Positions 33,450-44,214 of a stretch of DNA of 64,000 nucleotides are shown here, in pieces. Below the pieces are notes generated by a model. The model was given only the letters and a program-made list of their open reading frames with translations. It was not told the DNA's origin and did not search any database. A program made the translations under genes and the position numbers. The number at the start of each line of letters is the position of its first letter. The first letter of the stretch is position 1. The stretch is taken from the NCBI GenBank assembly GCA_010094045.1, contig ML986587.1, positions 1 to 64,000 on the forward strand. Direction: 5' to 3'. This DNA is from Lojkania enalia (lineage: Eukaryota; Ascomycota; Dothideomycetes; Pleosporales).

Positions 33450-35687
33450 ATGGAGCTCGAAAGCCTCCAGGGCTTCGCTCACACCTTCCAGACCGCCGCT
33501 GTCGCTTCCCTCATCTTCGCAGCATGTATCTTCTTTTCCCAGTTCAATTTGCGGTTCCAGATGGCCAAACTCCCTTCCTTTATTGGGACTCACGGGAGCA
33601 GCGAGAAGCAACGACAGGCCTACCTCACCTCGGCAAAGCACATGTACGTGGATGGCTACAACCAGGTCAGTATCGCTAGCACCAACAGCTCTCGTCCTTC
33701 AACCCGCTGACGGCTTGCTAGTTTAAGGATAGCGTCTACCGCATGGTTAGTAGCGATTGTAAGTATCATAAATGACGGGAGCATCCATACCCATCTACCA
33801 GAACTGTAATTCACGTTGAACTTTCCCGCTTCAAAAAGCTATATCAAGCTCTAGGCGTGTGGACGCTAACCATCGAGCCCACTAGCCCTTGAGACTGTCG
33901 TCATCGCCCCTCGATTCTTGCCCGAGCTCAGGAAGCTGCCTGATGATGTCCTCAATTTTCCCGCCGCGGTGAAGGATGTAAGTGAATTTTATGTTGATAT
34001 GTCTGCCTCCAAACTAATGAACAACAGTTGATGGAGGTCAAGTACACCAAGCTGAATCCCGATGAGCCAATTGCGTACCATACCATCAAAGCAGACTTGA
34101 CCCCCGCCCTCGGTAATCCCCATCACCGTGCCCGTGTAAAAATTGAAAAGTAGAAATCTAATGCTCAGACAGCACGCTTAAACCCCATCCTCTGCGAAGA
34201 AGTCGATTCGGCAGTCAAGCAAGAGCTAGGCGCTTGTAAAGACTGGACGTCCGTGCCAATATACATGGCCCTTGTCAAAATCGTGGCCAAAGTATCTGGG
34301 CGCGTGTTCGTTGGTCCCGACCTATGCCACGACAAGGACTATCTCGATGCCGGTATCAACTACACGCTCGAACTCATCGGCGCACAGCGGGCGATCAAAG
34401 AAATGCGGCCCTGGCTCCGCCCCTTACTCGCCCCACGCCTGCCAGAAGTCCGACGCCTTCGAGAGCGCGAACAACAGGCACAAGCCTTCCTTAAACCAAT
34501 TATCAAAGCACGACTCGATGCGCAAAAAGATCCCGAGTATCAGAAACCGGATGACATGCTTCAGTGGTTCATGAGCAAAGGTGGTGATTCTTTCGACTCG
34601 ATGAGGGTGGCCAAGTTCACGTTGGGCCTTATTTTTGCAGCGATCCATACGACGACCATGACCGCTACCAATATGTAAGTTCATCCCTCTTTGTTAAACG
34701 CTCGTTTAGAAAGAAGCTGCGCTTATGCTATCGCCCTTTTCCACACGAATTGCCTTAGACAGCGCGACATCTGAACCGCCCTTCCTGCACCAAACATTAG
34801 CCTGATGACGAGAGCCTTTGAGTGATGTCTTTTACCAACTCATTTTTGCGAGACGAGAAAATCTTTCGAATCCAGGCTAATATACGAACCAGCCTCTACA
34901 CACTCGCCGCAACCCCTGAATACATTGAACCACTACGGCAGGAGATCCGCACCGTCATGGCCGACAACGGCGGCATCATCACGTCTCGAGCCCTGCAGCA
35001 GATGCAGAAGCTCGACAGCTACATGAAGGAAGTGTTCCGTGTCTATCCTCCGGGTTTCAGTAAGCTTATCTTTTTCCTTCATTCACTTGATTTCTTACCT
35101 CATTCTTGTCTCTTTCTCCTTTCTTTTTTATAACTAAAAAATAACTAAGACTTTGGGCACGAGTCCAGACTAACACTACCACCCCTCTAGCATCCTTCAA
35201 CCGCAAAGTTCTCAAAGGCATCACCCTCTCCAACGGCCAATACCTGCCGCCCGGCGTCACCATCGAAATCCCCTCCTATGCCATCTACCGCGATGAACAG
35301 CACTATCCGTCCAGCTCCGCCTTTGACGGCTTTCGCTTCAGTAAGCTGCGCGCTAGTGGCACGGGTGCCGACCACGCCCGCAACCAGTTCGTCTCGACCA
35401 ACGAAACGAACCTGGGCTTCGGCTACGGCCGCCATGCGTGCCCCGGCCGCTTTTTCGCGGCGAACGAGATCAAGATGATTCTGGCGCGCTTGGTGCTCGA
35501 GTATGATATTGCAAATGTGGAGGGTCAGGTGGGGAGGTATGATAATATTGAGATGGGGAAACAGGTTAGTAGCCAACGAAAATACGATGGATCGATCCCT
35601 CTTTCTTTTTGAGTCGGGTTTTCTAACAGAATGCAGAGTACGCCGGATCCGAGAAAGCTGCTGATGTTCAGGAAGGCGTCTGTTTGA
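33450..35687 (+). CDS. cytochrome P450 monooxygenase
   Basis: Membrane-anchored heme-thiolate monooxygenase. Eight exons: 33450-33665, 33722-33758, 33886-33977, 34028-34112, 34173-34674, 34893-35059, 35191-35564 and 35637-35687, for 507 residues. An N-terminal helix (AAVASLIFAACIFFSQF) anchors it in the endoplasmic reticulum. The I-helix reads FAAIHTTTMTATN, the K-helix ExxR is in YMKEVFRVYPPG, the FDGFRF block is the PERF motif, and the heme loop is GFGYGRHACPG with ligand Cys450. All expected landmarks are present and in order. The I-helix has His where many P450s have an acidic residue; several fungal families related to ent-kaurene oxidase share this AIHTT form. The last exon uses acceptor AATGCAG, giving the usual short LMFRKASV end. 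Intron 5 (218 nt) is unusually long for this window. No polyketide, peptide or terpene synthase is nearby, so the substrate is unknown. Confidence 0.92.
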
Positions 35688-36426
35688 GGGGGCCGCGCGG
35701 GTTGGTGCGACGATGCATGCAGTCAGCGTCGCCGTGCAGCGTGGGATGAAGGGGCGTAGGAAGTGGATTGGGTTGTGCGTTAATGTTGGCGACGGAGTGG
35801 AGGATTGGGGATGCGTCGCGAAATCGCGACTCAGGGCTTCCCATCTCCTCTCAGCTGTTTCATAATGCTACGCGGCGGGGACATCTCATGTGCTTATGCC
35901 TTCCTCCCAACCTAGGTGCTAAAGCTTACATTAAGATTTATTCTCCGGCGTTGCACAACGGACGCGGCAACTTCGCACCAGGACCGCGCGGATTATGGAC
36001 ATCTTTCGCTAGATGCATATATAGAATTCCTGAGATACAAGCAACGCATTCCCAAATACTGAAGCCCCTGCTTTGCGAAGCACGTGCATTTGTGACACCG
36101 CGCGATGCCCATGCGATAGGAGCTTGGATGTTTGGCCGTTCGCGGGCTAGTCTACTGAGTCGTGATGTCATGTCCACAGCGCTTCGCGCCTATGCAAAGT
36201 TTTAAAACAAAGGAAGCGTAGCGTACCTATGAGTGCATGCGACTTCTCGAAACGGCAATTTTTCCTCCGAAACGTCCTGGAATCCCCCGTCCTATCGCAC
36301 CCCTCGGATTCTATTCTCGCGCCTGGCTCCGAGGACTCGGCGTCCGTGTCGGATGCGAAATCTCGAGCCACTGCACCGAGAACGCGTAAACAGGGATTGA
36401 TTCATAAGGATAGTGGGTTGAGCGAT
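35688..36426. other. intergenic
   Basis: Between the P450 and the AT-hook gene. An open frame at 35,768-36,205 has no family resemblance. An in-frame extension upstream of the AT-hook gene start reaches 36,229 (starting MSACDFSKRQFFL) and could be an alternative N terminus of that gene. Confidence 0.45.
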
Positions 36427-37344
36427 ATGCCGAGCACGAAGGGAAAGCCTACGGATCCCGAGTTAAGGGAGCGGCTTAAGGAGGGCACGGGAGTTATATA
36501 CACCTGCATTGCTTGGTGTGAGTGGTTTTGCTGATTTGTGACGTAGAGATTAAGGGGGAGGGGAATAAGGATGGGGGTGGGAGGGGGTCGTGGAGTGCTT
36601 GGAAGGCATGTTGCGATTTTCGTATATTTTAGGTTTGTGGTGTTGTGATGTGTTCTTGCTGGGAGATGTAGTGCTGTGTTGGGTGATTTGACCAAAGGGG
36701 ATGGGTGGGGAGCTGCAATGTCTGTCCTTAGAACGTTAGACGGATATAGGTCTGTGGCTTTCGAGGAACACCGCCTCATTCCACGTTCTCGCGCACCTTT
36801 CATCTTCCTATGCAGCACTGTTACCAGGACAACCACAATGACGACGAACAGGCGAGCAAGTTGTCAAAGGAATATGAGAAGCGAGGCGGCGGGTGCGAGA
36901 ACGAGCCCGGTTCGAAAAACGAGCCTAAGAAAGGCACGCCTAAACATAAATTCACTTCGAAAAAACAAGAGGAAGAGGAGCTAGGAATGTCTTCACCCTC
37001 CGCGCAAAAAGCGACACCCCAATCTCCCAAGGCTGCGACCCCAAACATCAAGACGCCGCGCAGCGCCAAATCTACCAAGGTTAATAAGACGCATGAGGAA
37101 GATGCGGGGAATGATGGCGCAGGGCATGGATCAACTAGAACGGGGAGATCGAAAGCGAATACGAGCGCAGAAGTAACGAAAAAAAAAAAAAAAAAAAAAA
37201 AAATTTTCTGAAATGAAATCGGATAGAAGGAGTAAAGGAAGAGGTAGGCCGAAGAAAAGCGAGACTAAGAAGAAAGAAACGAAGGAGAAGATTGAGGGGC
37301 TAAGGAAGAGTTCTAGGATTACCGGGAAGAGACGCGCAGAGTAG
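36427..37344 (+). CDS. basic AT-hook protein, frame interrupted at a 25-A run
   Basis: Small Lys/Glu/Ser-rich protein resembling a conserved uncharacterised fungal family whose members share DPELRERLKE, NKDGGG, SAWKA and KEYEKRGG...NEPGSKNEPKKG. Proposed exons: 36427-36492, 36549-36605 and 36852-37211. Intron 1 uses GTTATA and an AG at 36548. Intron 2 is best read as a GC-AG intron (AAG|GCATGT ... CAG at 36851), which joins SAWK to ASKLSKEYEKRGG exactly; no GT donor keeps the frame. Exon 3 runs into 25 A at 37179-37203 and stops at 37211, giving 160 residues. One base fewer in that run would continue the frame to 37344 through an AT-hook (KGRGRPKK) and a basic end (RKSSRITGKRRAE). The break is probably a homopolymer length error or polymorphism. 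A nuclear, DNA-binding role is inferred from the AT-hook. Confidence 0.65.
37179..37203. repeat. poly(A) run, 25 nt, inside a coding region
   Basis: Uninterrupted 25 A within Lys codons of the AT-hook gene. The downstream AT-hook frame is offset by one base from the upstream frame, as if the run were one A too long. Confidence 0.95.
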
Positions 37345-38837
37345 GATGATACTTCGGTGGGGAAGAAGGCGAGGAAGTCAGGATGAAAAAGAGTGATAGG
37401 TCGGCCTCACGATGTGGGGTGTTGAAGCGCGGTTCTTTGTAATGGGCACTTCCAAGGTTTGACATGTGCCCTGAAGACTTACATTCAGAGAGGCTTGGTG
37501 TGAACTTTAAATGCGTAGTGCTATAACTCGTCGCCGCTGGTTGTGGAAAAAGGCCCCCTCGTATGCAATATATTTTGTAGCGGTAATAGTTGACTTATTG
37601 TGCAATGATTATGTCTCCTGCGATTGATAGTTCGCTGTAACTTCGGTTCGAGACTGTGAATTTGGACGTTAGATCTTTGGAAGCATTGAGATTCAATGTT
37701 ATTAGAATAATCTCACCGTGAAATCGGCGGGACAAAGTATTAGGCGGTATAGACATGTCCCAAACCACGTGCAGATCTGAGAATGGGGCTAGCTATGTTC
37801 ACAGAAGGCAAGCGGTACCTAATTACTAGCTATTCATGGTGATTGTGGGAGTCTGTGTTTGCCGTTGATGTTCTGTAGGTGATGTAAAGCGAGGCAGTAG
37901 TCCCAAATTGCTGACTTACCTTAGCATTGTGAGTGAAGACCCTGTCCGTGATTTACCGATACATGTCGCATTCGACTTTGCAAATAGAGGTATCCTATCA
38001 CCGCCGAATATGGAATCACCTACATGATACGATAATGAATGAGAAAACCTCCTGCTAATAATAATATATGATAATGTAATAGAACAACATGCAAAGAAGT
38101 GGGGCATGAAACTGAACACCTTCCTTTCGCTTACGGCGGTTCCGGTGCCAATATACTAGGAGCTAAAGTTAGAAGCTATTAAATCCTACCTGCCTGCTGA
38201 TTGTTGGAATTAGGAGCGCTAGAAACTGGTGAAATCTAAAGATGACTATCTCGGGACTTGACATATCCCAGTTAGTTTTCAGGCTTGCATTCCACGCGAA
38301 ATGGTCTGGGGTAGGTGAGAATCTGATGAGACAATGAGACCTTGATAAGCGACGATCATTCGTTAGAGGCATATTTTCTTCAAATAACGGTCTAGAAAAT
38401 ATTATGATAATAGAAATCATTTTCTATTCATTCGTCAAAGCAACTCGTTTCAAAAATGTCCAACTGTTCGTGGTGCGTAGAGTATGTAATTAAAATCAGA
38501 GAGCGGAGGTGGCCGAAATACGAACGGGATTTGGCGCCCAGAAAAAAATAGATTCAAACACCCAATGTCGTAGCATTGTTCAATACATCGCCGGCAAAGA
38601 AAGATCCTACGGCTACCGAAACGCCCCGAAAGGGTCCCGCAAATGTGGTCGATAGAGAAGCCTCTGAACCCCCAGCATGGGCACTGTTTCCATGCGTGGT
38701 TGATTGGCGTTTTGACAATGTTCCGAATATGCTTGACATTCGTATTTATTCAAAGACAAAGCCTATACCATGACTCACGGTTCTAGCCTATGAAGAACGC
38801 CTCGCTGCACAGTAGACTGTGTATTACCTTGGGTGAG
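37345..38837. other. AT-rich gene-poor stretch
   Basis: Lies between the AT-hook gene and the convergent minus-strand GNAT gene. A minus-strand ATG frame at 38,554-38,739 (61 codons) has no family resemblance. Nothing else is recognised. Confidence 0.5.
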
Positions 38838-39781
38838 TTAATCCAAACCCGCTACGGGTGATTCCGAGCGCGTGGTGCTTTCGTCGGATGGGGAACGGGA
38901 GGGCGCTCGAACGGCTACCCAAACACTGGCATCCGTAGTGCTGGAATCATCCTGTTGCGACGTGTCGTGCACGGCTGATCTCTTGATCTGAACAACGGAT
39001 TGTTCTTCAAAGCCTGCTTTCGCGGCGACTCGGGCGCCCATGGGCGCTGCAGATACAGCGACAGGGATGCCGTCCAAATCTGCAAGCTGAACACACCAAT
39101 TAACAAGACGGGTCGCATGCCCTCGACCCCAGTACGCAGGATGCACTGCTAACGTGCTCAGTTTCATTTTCCCAGCAAGATATCTAGTATGGCGCGAGTT
39201 AGTGTCGGTTAAGCCGTAGGATAGCAGCCCTACGTGTTCTTGGCTGGAGCAGTTGCCTCGACATAAAGTTTGAAAGCTTTGACGCTAAAGTCTCGTTCCA
39301 AGGTATTGTATGCTGCAGGAGGCTCAGGGACCTCCACGTGGACTTGAACAGCATCAGCAACCCTTGCACTCGATCCTGCAGAGCTGACAGGCTTACTTCC
39401 GCATGGGAACTGCCCAATGCGCCATGAGTCTGGCTTCAGATTGATGCTACAGACGCCCACAACAACTTTACATTTGAGAGACGGGCCAGCAGCATATATT
39501 GGGGATGCACCAAGGGCCTGGTAGACGCGTTGCTTCTCATGCTCATCCCACACATCCTCGGCGACAAGCAGCACAGTCGCAGGATCTCGAAGATCGGATT
39601 GGTACGATCTCCAATAGGATGATACGGTATCTTCTGGAAAATTAGCAAAACGAGGTCGCTGGAACTGGAAGGTCGGGGAGTAATAGAAGCCGGCGGCGGC
39701 GACAGTAGCAATACGAGGCAGGTCATCAGGGGTAGCTGGACGCAAGTCGTTGAAGGACGGCAGATAAGAATCAGACGACAT
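38838..39781 (-). CDS. GNAT-family N-acetyltransferase
   Basis: Two exons, 39234-39781 and 38838-39183, encode 297 residues; the 50-nt intron (GTAGGG to TACTAG) joins APAKNT to YLAGKMKLSTL. The N terminus LRPATPDDLPRIATVAAAGF is the usual GNAT beta1-alpha1. The acetyl-CoA site is LSTLAVHPAYWGRGHATRLV (Q/R-x-x-G-x-G/A-like, about residues 190-208), followed by VAVSAAPMGARVAAKAGFEE, where the last helix and strand show the typical AKAGFE ending. This layout, with a long insert between the two halves, is common in fungal members that have no known substrate. The C-terminal 50 residues are Ser/Thr-rich. Divergent from the regulator gene at 40,891. Confidence 0.88.
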
Positions 39782-40890
39782 TTTGATATATCATACAACG
39801 GAAGGATTAGTGAAGAACGACGTGATGGCGCCCGGGAGAGCTGGCGGGGGTGGCTCGTGCTCGGAGGACCGAAGCAGGCGGGGAGGTGAACATGGCTGGC
39901 ATATGTACCCGATGCTCAGGGCTGGTCCGTGGTGTGACGGGGTACATGTTGCGGCGGCGGACGGACGCTGGAGCCTGTCCGACGTGCCGGGCCGACGAGA
40001 GGGAGGCATGTCAATATAAGGGGGGATAAGCCGGATAGTGGGCGCAGAACGGTGTGATGGCGATGGACGGCGGGAGTGAGTGGACTGGAAACAGCAGCGC
40101 ATAGGAAGGAGTCAGACGCCAGACGCTAGACAGGGGTTCCGAGAAGGGAAGGGACGGAGGAGCACGAGGAGCACGAGGAGCAGGAGCAGGCGACGAACAG
40201 CGGAAGCAAGGATAGAGGGGTTAGGGTGCGTGGGCATCGGGCGTCGGGTGCATGGCGTGGGAACAGAGGGGGACGGGGGGAAGAGCCCAGATAATAGGCT
40301 GTGGGCGGTGAGATGGTGAGTGAGGTGGTTAGGTGTGCGTGGATTGGGGAGAGGATGGGGATAGAGGTGGTGAAGGGGTCGGGGACGGGGCAGCGTGACA
40401 TGTGAGTGGTGGAGGCTCCAGGTGATCGGTGTGGGGGGCTTGGCGGCTGCAGCCCTACAGTAGCAGCGGCAAGCGAGCTAAGGGAACGGCAGCGGCAGGC
40501 ACGCCAGGCCCCGAGAGGCATGGCGGGCCCTGAGGGCTCTGAGGGGGCAGGCGCGCCAGGACGAGAGGGGCAAGGCGCTGTGGCGGCGAGTGGGCCAGCC
40601 TGGACCAGCAGCTTCCCCCAGTCTGGAGTGCTTGTTCCACTCCCCTCTCTACTCTCGCCTCTCTTTACTCCTCCATGCTGCTCGCTCCTCTACTCCCTCC
40701 AAGCTGCCGTTCAATGCTCGTCCGCAATTGCGCGCTGCAGCCTCGGCCCCCTTCTGCGTCTCGCCGCCATTCATAACTCCAGCAACCCCACCCAGCTGCC
40801 GGGCGGACGTCACACCAAGTCACGCAGGCTGTCAGCCCGCTCCCAGCTGTCGATTCCTGACAGCGCCCAGCAGCAGCAGCGGCACCCGCA
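39782..40890. promoter_or_regulatory. 1.1-kb divergent intergenic region, G-rich, with GAG/CAG repeats
   Basis: Separates the GNAT (-) and Zn2Cys6-like (+) start codons. It is strongly purine-skewed on the plus strand to about 40,600, with an imperfect GAGGAGCAC repeat at about 40,150-40,195, then turns pyrimidine-rich. A short CAG repeat precedes the regulator start (about 40,868-40,880). The long frames here come from low complexity and overlap each other on both strands. It probably contains a long 5' leader of the regulator. Confidence 0.45.
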
Positions 40891-43448
40891 ATGGCCCTAC
40901 ACCACTACCACCACCCCCAGCACCACTACTTGTCCAAGAGCGGTCGGCGTGCGCACTACCAGTCGCTCGCCGGCGACAACACCAGCAGCAACTACCACAA
41001 CAACTACCATCTCCACGGGCTCTACCAGACCCCAGCATCACCATGGCAGCAGCTCCAATGCGGGCCCGCCCAGTCACCCGGCTACCATCGCCCGACTAGC
41101 GCCAACTTGCCGCTTCCCGGCAACTACAACAACGCCGGGCCCGCTGACTACGCCAATGCTCCACAGTACGCCCATCCCACCTGGGAAGGGAGTGGGAACT
41201 ATGTACGCGAAATAGCATGGGGCGATGTGCTCTCGGTGGGAGCCTTCACGACTCGACAGAGCGGCCACTACGGCGAGGTAGTGGGTCGCTTGCCGACTGT
41301 GCCTCATGGGCCCAGCCCCGCCCCGGACCAGCTGCCATCTGGGAGGGCTCATACGCAGATTTTTGACCCGTGCAACTCGCGTCAACAGGATGGATTCCAT
41401 GAGCTTCCCACGACTCAGGTACTTGTCTTCTGCGCGTAGACGAAACTAGGCTAACGATTCCAGCATGTTTCTGTGCCGCCGCCCGCTACTCGCAACCGTG
41501 CATCTAGCGGGCATAGGCCAACCATGAACAACCTGCTGAACCATTCACCGCCAATCCCTTCATCGCATGAAGATTGTTCGCTGGTGCCGGCGAGCTGGCC
41601 GGCTGGCGCTTCTATCTTGCCTGCTACTGCGCAATCACAGCAGCACCCGCAACGTCTCTGCGGCTCCCTTGCAATTGCCGCGCCTTTATCTTCCAATCCT
41701 GGGACTGTGAGTCCTGGTACATTGTCTAACTCGTCATGGGGCATGGTCTGTGATTCTGACAGCCCCTCCATGCTACCTACTATCGACAATCTGCCCGACA
41801 CAGATCGTCAGGGCCTAGCCGAGCCTTCACAAGTTGCAAGGCTGAACCACATACAGTATCCCCATGAGTTTTACCACTGCTACAAATACTGCCCTTCGTC
41901 TTCGCGCTCAAGAGCCAGACGAGCCAACGGAAAGAAGGACGACGTTAAAGTGCCTTCTCAAAGAGCCAAGAAAAACAAACCATCCAAGCGAACGGGTCAG
42001 ATGACTGGACAGGGCAAGGCTGAAGCCCACATAGTGCGCAAGAAGGGAGCTTGCTTCAGATGCGTGGTGTATAAGACCAAGGTATACTGTGATTTGCCCT
42101 TATGACTCCCCCCCAGCTTACGCTCTATAGTGTGACGGTAACGCAGAGTGCTCAGAGTGCTTGAAGAAGCTTCCCAATGCAAGGATGTGGAAAATACCAT
42201 GTATAAGATTCAAATGGGAAGATATCATGTTACTGCGTCATTGTATGTCCCCGAGGATCACTTTTCCGCGCGTCTAACATTATAATAGGCAATGGTCGCT
42301 TTAACCAAGACAATGCCGAGTTTCTGAGAGATTATGACTGGATCCAGCAACCTCCCGCCATTAACCGGATGGATATTAGGTGGACTATCCCTGGCATCCG
42401 CTCTGGTAGTGTAGAAGGGGTAGACATCCATCTAAGTATCGGATACAGCGAGTACCGCGCAGAACAAGCAAATATGGACACCACTACCTCGCCCCACCGA
42501 AGCATCGCTGGGAATAAAATGTGTATAACTCAGCCAGCTTACGCCATTTATGACACTGGCAAGTTCCAAGAGGACCTTCACAGACATATTGCGCAGGTCT
42601 TGCCGCATATCGAAGTCTATTGCGTCTCGACCCGCGTGAACCATGATCCACTTGCCCAGCTAACGTTTCGAGAAGTGTGGAGAATGCAGATGACGCAAAA
42701 TAGTACGCTACTAAATCTGACGATGCAAATAATGGGCATATCCCTGCTTTCACAGGGCTATGGAACAGTAACTTCTGATAATGTGCCCAGGATCAAGTAT
42801 TACGACTATTCAACCGTGGGTTACAGCAGCTATCAGGCTTATAATCGTCCACCAGGCAGTCCTCTCCCAATTGCTATCAACCATCAAATGGACGTGGCAA
42901 TGTTAAACCGAGGCAAGGACCTAGAACGACTCTTCCGCAAGCTATTGAAAAAGATTTTCCATAGCTCAGGTAACAAGCCTTGGTACGAGATTTTCTTGTC
43001 TCTATTCGTGTTGTTTTGGAACCTGGACTATGTTTGCACCAGCGCCAAGGAATACGTTGATGCAAAGTGTGGCACTGTAAGTGAACATACTATGTTTTAG
43101 CCTTGGAGTACTATGGCTTATTAACGTGGGTAGCATATTCAGGACCAGGTCCGGCGCACTGTGGAGAGGCAAATCGCCATGTTGGAGGGACATCTTCATT
43201 TGTTGCATTTGGTGTGGCTCGGCGCTCTCCGCGAGTATAGACCTTTTGAAGCAGCTCGTGTAAATCCTGATAAATTCCGTACGAAAGGACTGATACCTGA
43301 TGATGATGCATTCGGATATGTCAACAATGTGCTTGAAATTTTGCACAATGTGGACAATAGTAAGCCCCCGAACTCCGGGTCGATGATGGCTGGTAGCAAT
43401 CTAATAGTGAGCCAGGTCGACGTCAGCAGCCGATCTCATCGTCGTTAA
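40891..43448 (+). CDS. Zn2Cys6-like transcription regulator with long low-complexity N terminus
   Basis: Putative fungal transcription factor. Exons 40891-41418, 41464-42081, 42131-42242, 42289-43076 and 43143-43448 give 783 residues; every junction keeps the frame. The first 370 residues are His/Tyr/Asn/Pro/Ser-rich and probably disordered. A basic patch (RARRANGKKDD, SQRAKKNKPSKR) precedes the cluster GACFRCVVYKTK-CDGNAECSEC...MWKIPC. Cysteines are at 373, 376, 383, 389, 392 and 406, spacing C-x2-C-x6-C-x5-C-x2-C-x13-C. The first four spacings are those of GAL4-type Zn2Cys6 domains; the last loop is longer than the usual 6-9, as in a fungal subgroup with a W-K-x-P-C ending. Intron 2 falls inside the cluster, right before the third Cys. 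The C-terminal 370 residues are helical (LEGHLHLLHLVWLGALREY) without a clear named domain. Target genes are unknown; the dioxygenase at 44.2-45.6 kb is the next gene. Confidence 0.82.
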
Positions 43449-43574
43449 AGATGGCTATTAATATCAAATCGATCGAGAACCTCTTTAGAGAAGCTGGCGC
43501 ATTTTCTTGATGATATCTGGTTTCTGGGATACTCTGAAAGTGTGGTATATCGGTGTCGGAAAGTTGAAAAAAAA

Positions 43575-43595
43575 TTTTTTTTTTTTTTTTTTTTT
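43575..43595. repeat. poly(T) run, 21 nt, preceded by 8 A
   Basis: Eight A at 43,567-43,574 pass directly into 21 T at 43,575-43,595. It lies 69 bp before the 87-A tract and in inverted orientation to it. Confidence 0.95.
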
Positions 43596-43663
43596 CCTAT
43601 CTGGTTCTTTTAATCGCACACCTATTCAAAAGCTATGGGTCATGCTAGAATTTATTCCCCCCC

Positions 43664-43664
<1 letters not shown>

Positions 43665-43751
<87 letters not shown>
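43665..43751. repeat. poly(A) tract, 87 nt
   Basis: Pure A tract preceded by a run of 8 C (43,657-43,664) and followed by TTTACACC. It is by far the longest homopolymer in the window and lies just past the 3' end of the regulator gene. Confidence 0.95.
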
Positions 43752-43754
<3 letters not shown>

Positions 43755-44214
43755 ACACCATCATCTCTTTGCTACACATTTATTTTGGGTTACCTTTAAC
43801 TGGCAAATTCGTCGTTAAGCTGGATATTAACCCTTGCATATTCGAGTAGGTAGCAAGTTACATTCACAATTTTGTAGCGGTACATCTAGATCAGTGCCAT
43901 CTTCTATACAAAATTAGGGTTTCGATCAAACAGACTTGCTGGAAAGAATTCACATTAAGCTTCATCGGCTAAACTTTTACAATGAATACACAGGTTGAGA
44001 TTATTTGGACTATTTACAACCCTGCTCGGCAAGACTAGGCTTTCAAGGTGGTATAAAAATATCGAAACTACCCGTCTTTCTCAACAAATTGTACAGAAGG
44101 GTATCTCAAGAAGACGGAATGCCACCCAATCCGACCCTTAACCATCCCGGAAATAGAAGTCACATTGACCGCAAAAGGCAGAGCCTACCCTCGAGAGAAC
44201 CGCACTTGATCCAT

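Larger units (their letters stand above)
43449..44214. other. intergenic with extreme homopolymers
   Basis: Between the convergent regulator (+) and dioxygenase (-) 3' ends. Contains A8/T21 at 43,567-43,595 and A87 at 43,665-43,751. No gene is recognised. Confidence 0.6.

Noticed and set aside
35768..36205. 145-codon frame downstream of the P450
   Set aside because: No family resemblance and no supporting splice structure; probably chance.
40406..41215. 269-codon frame on the plus strand overlapping the regulator's first exon in another phase
   Set aside because: Starts with a non-ATG codon and is low-complexity (Ala/Gly/Ser/Thr/Pro); the regulator frame continues correctly across four introns, this one does not.
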